The translations under genes were made by a program, and so were the position numbers. A model generated the notes under the pieces. It was not told the origin of the DNA and made no database searches. It saw only the letters and a list, made by a program, of their open reading frames with translations. 11,969 bases of DNA from Circinella minor (taxonomy: Eukaryota > Mucoromycota > Mucoromycetes > Mucorales > Lichtheimiaceae): assembly GCA_016758965.1 (NCBI GenBank), contig JAEPRB010000596.1, positions 1 through 11,969 of the forward strand. The letters are read 5' to 3'. This document shows, piece after piece, positions 7,760-11,969 of the stretch. Within the stretch, counting starts at the first letter, position 1, and each line of letters starts with the position of its first letter.

Positions 7760-9838
7760 ATGGAACTTTGGTTTAATAAAGTAATTGCCGAGATTGGTGG
7801 TTGTCATGACTTGATTCAACATATTATTACACAATGTCAAACTCTTTTATCAAGTCAATCAACAATAACATCACCATGGTTACCACGATCGAAAGGCATT
7901 TTATTACATGGCAAACCTGGAACTGGAAAAACTGCCATAGCAATGGCTATTGCAAGTAATATATATATATATATATTTCTTTTTTCATATAAACTATTAA
8001 TATTAAAAAGAGTTTAAGAGAAGAAAGGGAAAAATTTGGGAAATAAACAAATTATATATTTCTTTCGTTTAGAGAATTCTGGTTTACCTTATCAAATTAT
8101 AAATGGACCTGATATCTTTATGAGTGGTAAGAAAAGAACATCCCTCTCCCCCCCCTTTTTTTTTTTTTTTTGCATTGCCTGCTAAACACCCCACTCAATA
8201 TATGCGTATAGAACAAGGAGCAACAGAAACCAAATTATTACGCGTTTTTAACGATATAAAACAAAATAGTATTGTGATATTGGATGAAATTGACTTATTG
8301 GCTGGAAAATTAAAGGGCAAAAAGGGTGATTTGGATGTACGGATAGCATCCATGTTATTATCCATTTTGGATAATTTAAATCAAAAAGAACCTTTTATTT
8401 ATATCATTGGTAAATAAACTCTCCCCCCACCTCATTCCAAAAAAAAAAAAAAAAAAAAAACCATTCCAAAAAGAAATCGGTTTTTATTTACTATTCTTAT
8501 TCTTATTTTGGGGAATGGTATATATATATATATATATTAGGATTAACAAGTCGATTACATGCAATCGATGATAGTTTCCTTCGTGCAGGTCGTTTAGATG
8601 ATGTACAAGAAGTACTTATCAAAACATCACAATCAAGACGAGAGATTTTAGATATTATGACACAACGAATACCATTCAATGATAATGAGGATGCTTCATC
8701 CAATCGGAATAAGATATTAGATAAAGTATCTCAAGTAACACATGGATTTGTACCCAGTGATCTACAAAGTTTATGTACCCAAGTTGTGTTACAATTAATT
8801 CATCAAAAACAAGATTTAGCATGTTTTTATCATTTTGAAAATGCCCTGAAGATTGTACGACCTTCTAATATGAGTGAATATGCTTCCAAGGTATATATTA
8901 ATTGTTCTTTCTAGTTATAATTATATATTATACATATATACATTGTTATTTTTATTTTATTTTTACTTGTGTCTCAAAAAAAAAAAAAACACCTACTCTT
9001 ATTAGATACCCCATGTTCGTTTTACTGATATGTTTGGCGTTGAATCAATTATACAAGAATTAAAAACTTCTGTCATTTATCCATTCCATCATCCTGAAAA
9101 ATATAGTGCATTGGGTATTGCTCCACCTCGTGGTATCATGGTATATGGTCCTCCAGGTGTTGGAAAATCTATGTTATGTTGTGCTTTAGCATCAGAAACT
9201 GGAGTAAATTTTATGTTTGTTGAGGTAAGTTAGAAGGAGGAATGTTATGAATTATTTTATTATTGTATTGTTAAATGGTATACTAATAATTAACTTGTTA
9301 TAGAGCTCTCAAGTACGATCTAAAGTTGTTGGTGAATCTGAAAGTAATCTTGCTAAATTATTTGCTCAAGCAAGAGCCAATGCACCATGTATTCTTTTTA
9401 TAGATCAAATTGATATGTTATTACCAAAACGAGGAACTAGTTCTTCTTCAGAAAATACAAGTGATCGTATTGTCACTTCTTTTTTAACAGCCATGGATGG
9501 TTTATTGACAAAAACTAATACAAATAATGTACAAATTGATGTACTTGTAGTTGGTGGTAAATTAAATGGGTGAAATAAGTGAAGAAAAAAAAAAAAAAAC
9601 AAAAACCTTACTTTATATTATTGGTCATTGTTAAAACTTTTTTTTTCTTTAATAATAGCTACAAATCGAATTGAAGCCATTGATCCTGCAGTATTAAGAC
9701 CAGGTCGTTTTGATGAACATATTCATGTTCAACGACCGAATCAACAGGTACAAGGTTTTTAATTTATTTTTATATATGGGCCAATGAATTTTAAAGTTTT
9801 TTGTTAGTCCCCATTCACATACATACATTCATACAGAT

Positions 9839-9893
<55 letters not shown>

Positions 9894-10385
9894 CTAATAA
9901 TTTTATCCCACAATAGCAACGATTATCAATTATTGAAGGTCTGTGCGCGAGAATGCCAACTATATTAAATGATATGGAACGTTTACAATTGGCAAAAGAA
10001 ACAGATCAATGGACAGGTTAAAAAAAAATTCTACTTTTTTTTTATGACAAGGGTTTAAAAAAAGATGATGATGATGATTATATGTGTCATGAAAATATAA
10101 TAAAAACTGAAACAGAGACTCTTTTTATTTATTTTAATAATTATTAGGTGCAGATTTGGATAATTTGTTTCGGGAAGCAGCAATGGTCAGTTTACGTGAA
10201 AGTGTTCAAAATCATCAGGTCAGTTAAAAAGGAAGCTCATGGGTTTCACTTTTTATTTATTTTTTTATTTACAAAAATAATAACTCTTTTGCAAAATAAA
10301 AAATTGTTTCAATTTTTTTATTATTACTATTTAGATTTTATCTACTCATTTAGAGATAGCAAGAGAAAGTGTACGGATTATATAG
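7760..10385 (+). CDS. tandem AAA+ ATPase, AFG2/SPATA5L1/Cdc48-type, without N-domain
   Basis: There are ten exons: 7760-7955, 8073-8126, 8212-8409, 8541-8890, 9006-9224, 9304-9556, 9659-9747, 9917-10016, 10148-10218 and 10335-10385. They sum to 1581 nt and encode 526 aa. D1 covers about residues 1-265, with Walker A GKPGTGKT (51-58), Walker B IVILDE (104-109), Ser153 where sensor 1 is usually Asn, and paired Arg (164, 167) in LRAGRLD. D2 covers about 270-526, with Walker A GPPGVGKS (314-321), Walker B ILFIDQ (369-374), sensor ATNR (424-427) and LRPGRFD. DQ replaces the usual DE in D2. The protein starts right at D1 (AEIGG), so the usual 150-200 residue N-domain is absent. The likely relatives AFG2/Drg1 and SPATA5L1 (AFG2B) act on pre-60S particles, which would fit the bystin and Nop16 neighbours, but Cdc48-like or another divergent type II AAA cannot be excluded. 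The ATG at 7760 is preferred over upstream codons that read poly-Phe. Confidence 0.88.
9838..9892. repeat. (AC)n(AT)n compound microsatellite in an ATPase intron
   Basis: About 26 bp of AC repeats pass directly into about 28 bp of AT repeats within intron 7 of the AAA gene (9748-9916), the longest intron of the gene. Confidence 0.9.
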
Positions 10386-10596
10386 TTTTATAAGATTAAA
10401 AAATTAAACTGCTTTCTTTCTTTTGTATCGTACAGAAGTATATACATTATGTGGGAACTTGTTTTTGCCATTTAGAATTTCCTATAAAATATATTTCAAA
10501 TTATTGATATAGACTAGCCCATTTAGTATTTTCATCGTGTTGCTTTATTATTATCGCCTGTCATGTCACCAAGGTTATATTGTAATCGTTGAATTG
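10386..10596. other. 3' flank of the AAA ATPase gene
   Basis: This AT-rich stretch follows the ATPase stop and probably holds its 3' UTR. No coding or RNA gene was recognised. It is somewhat less homopolymer-rich than the other gaps in this window. Confidence 0.5.
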
Positions 10597-10677
10597 CGGA
10601 AAACTGTATTGCTTGCCCTCCAGTTGTTTGCTTTGTTAAATGTCCTTATCCTTGCCCCAACCAAATACAGTTTTCCG
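10597..10677. repeat. 14-bp perfect inverted repeat with a 53-bp loop
   Basis: CGGAAAACTGTATT (10597-10610) is the exact reverse complement of AATACAGTTTTCCG (10664-10677). The spacer contains two GCTTGCCC/CCTTGCCC-like boxes and is GC-richer than the surroundings. It could be a short terminal-inverted-repeat relic or a structured RNA; no target-site duplication was established. Confidence 0.65.
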
Positions 10678-10776
10678 TTGGCCTTTTCAATCGTACGTAT
10701 CTATATATTATAAGCAATACGTAAAACAAAGTAATTAGTAATAAACTTTGCGCACGTTGATAGGTTTCATGTTTCA

Positions 10777-10777
<1 letters not shown>

Positions 10778-10822
<45 letters not shown>
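10778..10822. repeat. (AAT)15 microsatellite
   Basis: Fifteen uninterrupted AAT units. It lies in the non-coding right flank, between the 14-bp inverted repeat and the 80-bp tandem repeat. Confidence 0.95.
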
Positions 10823-10823
<1 letters not shown>

Positions 10824-10956
10824 GTATGATAAGATACGTACTTAGGTTTATGCCACATATATGTTGAACTATACATAGTACATAATTACCAGAGGACACT
10901 ATATATTATAGATAAAGAAGAAATGTAGATCAGTCTTTTTTTTTTGTTTGCGTACG

Positions 10957-11123
10957 TAGGGTGACAACAACATTATTTTTATTCATAGAAATGAGTAAAA
11001 ATACCATTGTCATCTAGATCAGTTAGAGTCATAACCCGGACTATAGGGTGGCAACAACACTATTTTTACTCATATAAATAAATAAAAACACCATTGCCAT
11101 CTAGGCCAGTTAGAGTCATAACC
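10957..11123. repeat. two tandem copies of an 80-bp unit, each with an internal palindrome
   Basis: Unit 1 (10957-11036) and unit 2 (11044-11123) both begin TAGGGTG and end CAGTTAGAGTCATAACC. They differ at 9 of 80 positions without indels, and 8 of the 9 are transitions. A 7-bp spacer (CGGACTA) separates them, giving an 87-bp period. Unit 1 carries ATTTTTATTCAT and ATGAGTAAAAAT as near-perfect hairpin arms; the hairpin in unit 2 is more decayed. The hairpin and the TCATAACC end suggest a decayed non-autonomous DNA transposon or foldback element, but no transposase and no target duplication were seen. Confidence 0.7.
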
Positions 11124-11269
11124 AAGTGAATGCAGAAAAACCAAACAGCTATAATAAAGATTAAAACTTATAGAAAAAATTAACAAAATGAAAGACAGCT
11201 GTTGTAGTAAAAAATTGTATGCACGTAAAGAAGAAGAGTGGTATGTTGGGGGGGGGAAAGAAAGAGTGT
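11124..11269. other. short non-coding spacer with a G9 run
   Basis: A mostly A-rich spacer that contains a run of nine G (about 11248-11256). No gene was seen. Confidence 0.5.
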
Positions 11270-11394
11270 TAAAAAGAAATGTAAAAAGATGAACTGAAAA
11301 GTAAATGTTAAAAAAAAAGAAGAATAGTATTCACCGCACCTTTTTTTTTATTGTTAACATCTACTTTCAGTTCATCTTTTTACATTTCTTTTTA
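11270..11394. repeat. long hairpin 1: about 41-bp inverted repeat arms
   Basis: The arm at 11270-11311 and the arm at 11354-11394 are reverse complements over about 41 bases, with 30 consecutive identical positions, then one indel and one substitution. The 42-nt loop contains AAGAAGAATAGTATTCACCG followed by a T run. Transcripts from either strand would fold into a strong stem. It is not part of a coding gene. Confidence 0.85.
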
Positions 11395-11498
11395 CCCTTT
11401 ATTCTTCCCTATCAAAAAAAAATATCAGAAAGAAGAAAAGTAGTTCTCACTGCACTTCCTTTTTTTTTTGTATTATTGATAGAAGAGAATAAAGGGTA
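11393..11498. repeat. long hairpin 2: 23-bp inverted repeat arms adjoining hairpin 1
   Basis: TACCCTTTATTCT at 11393 onward (arm 11393-11415) pairs with the arm at 11476-11498, with three mismatches in 23. The loop contains AAGAAGAAAAGTAGTTCTCACTG-like sequence and a T run, so it resembles the loop of hairpin 1 (AAGAAGAATAGTATTCACCG). The two hairpins abut within a couple of bases, which suggests duplication of one foldback module with divergence of the arms. Confidence 0.75.
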
Positions 11499-11969
11499 GA
11501 AAGGAATGTGCATAAGAAGATAATGTAAAGAAAAATATAAAAAAAAGAAGAGTACGTATATGTGTAAACTTATCAAAGACTGAGAAAAGTTTTAACTCAT
11601 AATGTATCTGATACGTATCAATGACCAAGATCTTTCTCTCGAATGTAAATATTAATATTTGTATATTTAACTGATCTGGTCAGACATGATACTTTTAATT
11701 ATTAGTTTACACGGGTGTTGATTAAGAGTCTTTTTTGTTACAATACAAGGCCACCACATATATGGTTTATTAACATTTATTAATTCATACAGCAAATAAA
11801 TATTTTTTATCTTTCTTATACATAAACACAATTAAAAAGTTGATTGTAGATATGTGAAGTAGTTTTTTTTTATTAAAAAAGTGTATCTTTTCAATGTTTA
11901 ATCAGACTTGATCATTGAATGCCATAATACATATGTGCGTACACATATTGGCAATGGTTTAATGTCATC
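11499..11969. other. right-end AT-rich DNA without a recognised gene
   Basis: These 471 bases up to the window edge hold A/T-rich sequence with scattered TACGTA-type palindromes. No convincing exon, RNA gene or repeat was identified. A gene starting beyond the window could use part of it as promoter or UTR. Confidence 0.5.

Noticed and set aside
8503..8703. Minus-strand frame within ATPase exon 4
   Set aside because: Antisense shadow of a well-supported AAA exon; it ends in a (TA)n tract.
10148..10393. Continuous plus-strand frame over ATPase exons 9 and 10
   Set aside because: Wrong frame; splicing at 10218/10335 gives the expected AAA C-terminus [12 protein letters not shown].
10646..10876. 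Minus-strand frame with poly-Ile
   Set aside because: Translation of the (AAT)15 microsatellite and flank.
11305..11499. Plus-strand frame over the hairpins
   Set aside because: Low-complexity Phe/Lys/Leu peptide lying within the inverted repeats; there is no sign of coding.
1..11969. tRNA, rRNA, CRISPR arrays or bacterial-type operons
   Set aside because: No cloverleaf, rRNA core or regularly spaced repeat array was seen; the genes are spliced eukaryotic genes.

Overview
This is a stretch of nuclear DNA from a fungus, most likely an early-diverging one of the Mucoromycota type. The evidence is many short GT-AG introns, very AT-rich non-coding DNA with long poly-T and poly-A runs and microsatellites, A/T-ending codons, and orthologues of fungal housekeeping genes. 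No bacterial, phage or organellar signatures were seen. The genus cannot be named from the sequence alone, and no database search was possible.

Layout from left to right. (1) The first 114 bases hold the first 38 codons of an unrecognised minus-strand gene. It faces, across only 101 bp, a four-exon gene for bystin/Enp1, a 40S ribosome assembly factor. (2) After a 403-bp convergent gap comes a minus-strand four-exon gene for the tri-snRNP protein SNRNP27. Its last exon is only 19 nt, including the stop. (3) A 284-bp divergent promoter with huge T tracts separates it from a three-exon gene for Nop16, a 60S assembly factor. (4) The next 1.36 kb has no intact gene, but its minus strand carries collinear, frame-broken pieces that resemble a protein-kinase C-lobe, read here as a pseudogene. 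(5) A two-exon gene encodes a Gln/His/Asn-rich, probably nuclear protein ending in a conserved fungal domain (DUF8032-like). (6) A ten-exon gene encodes a tandem AAA+ ATPase of the AFG2/SPATA5L1/Cdc48 type. It has no N-domain, and its D2 Walker B reads Asp-Gln rather than Asp-Glu. (7) The last 1.58 kb is non-coding and rich in structure: a 14-bp inverted repeat, an 80-bp unit duplicated in tandem, two tandem hairpins with related loops, and an (AAT)15 microsatellite.

Functionally, the Enp1, Nop16 and possibly AFG2-like genes share the theme of ribosome biogenesis, and SNRNP27 belongs to splicing. This looks like loose neighbourhood housekeeping organisation, not an operon or a defined system. 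The items most worth a second look are the natural Walker B Glu-to-Gln change, the kinase fossil and the hairpin-rich right end. I see no convincing new multi-gene system.

The gene models were assembled by hand from reading frames, splice sites and phase matching. Each multi-exon model sums to a whole number of codons.
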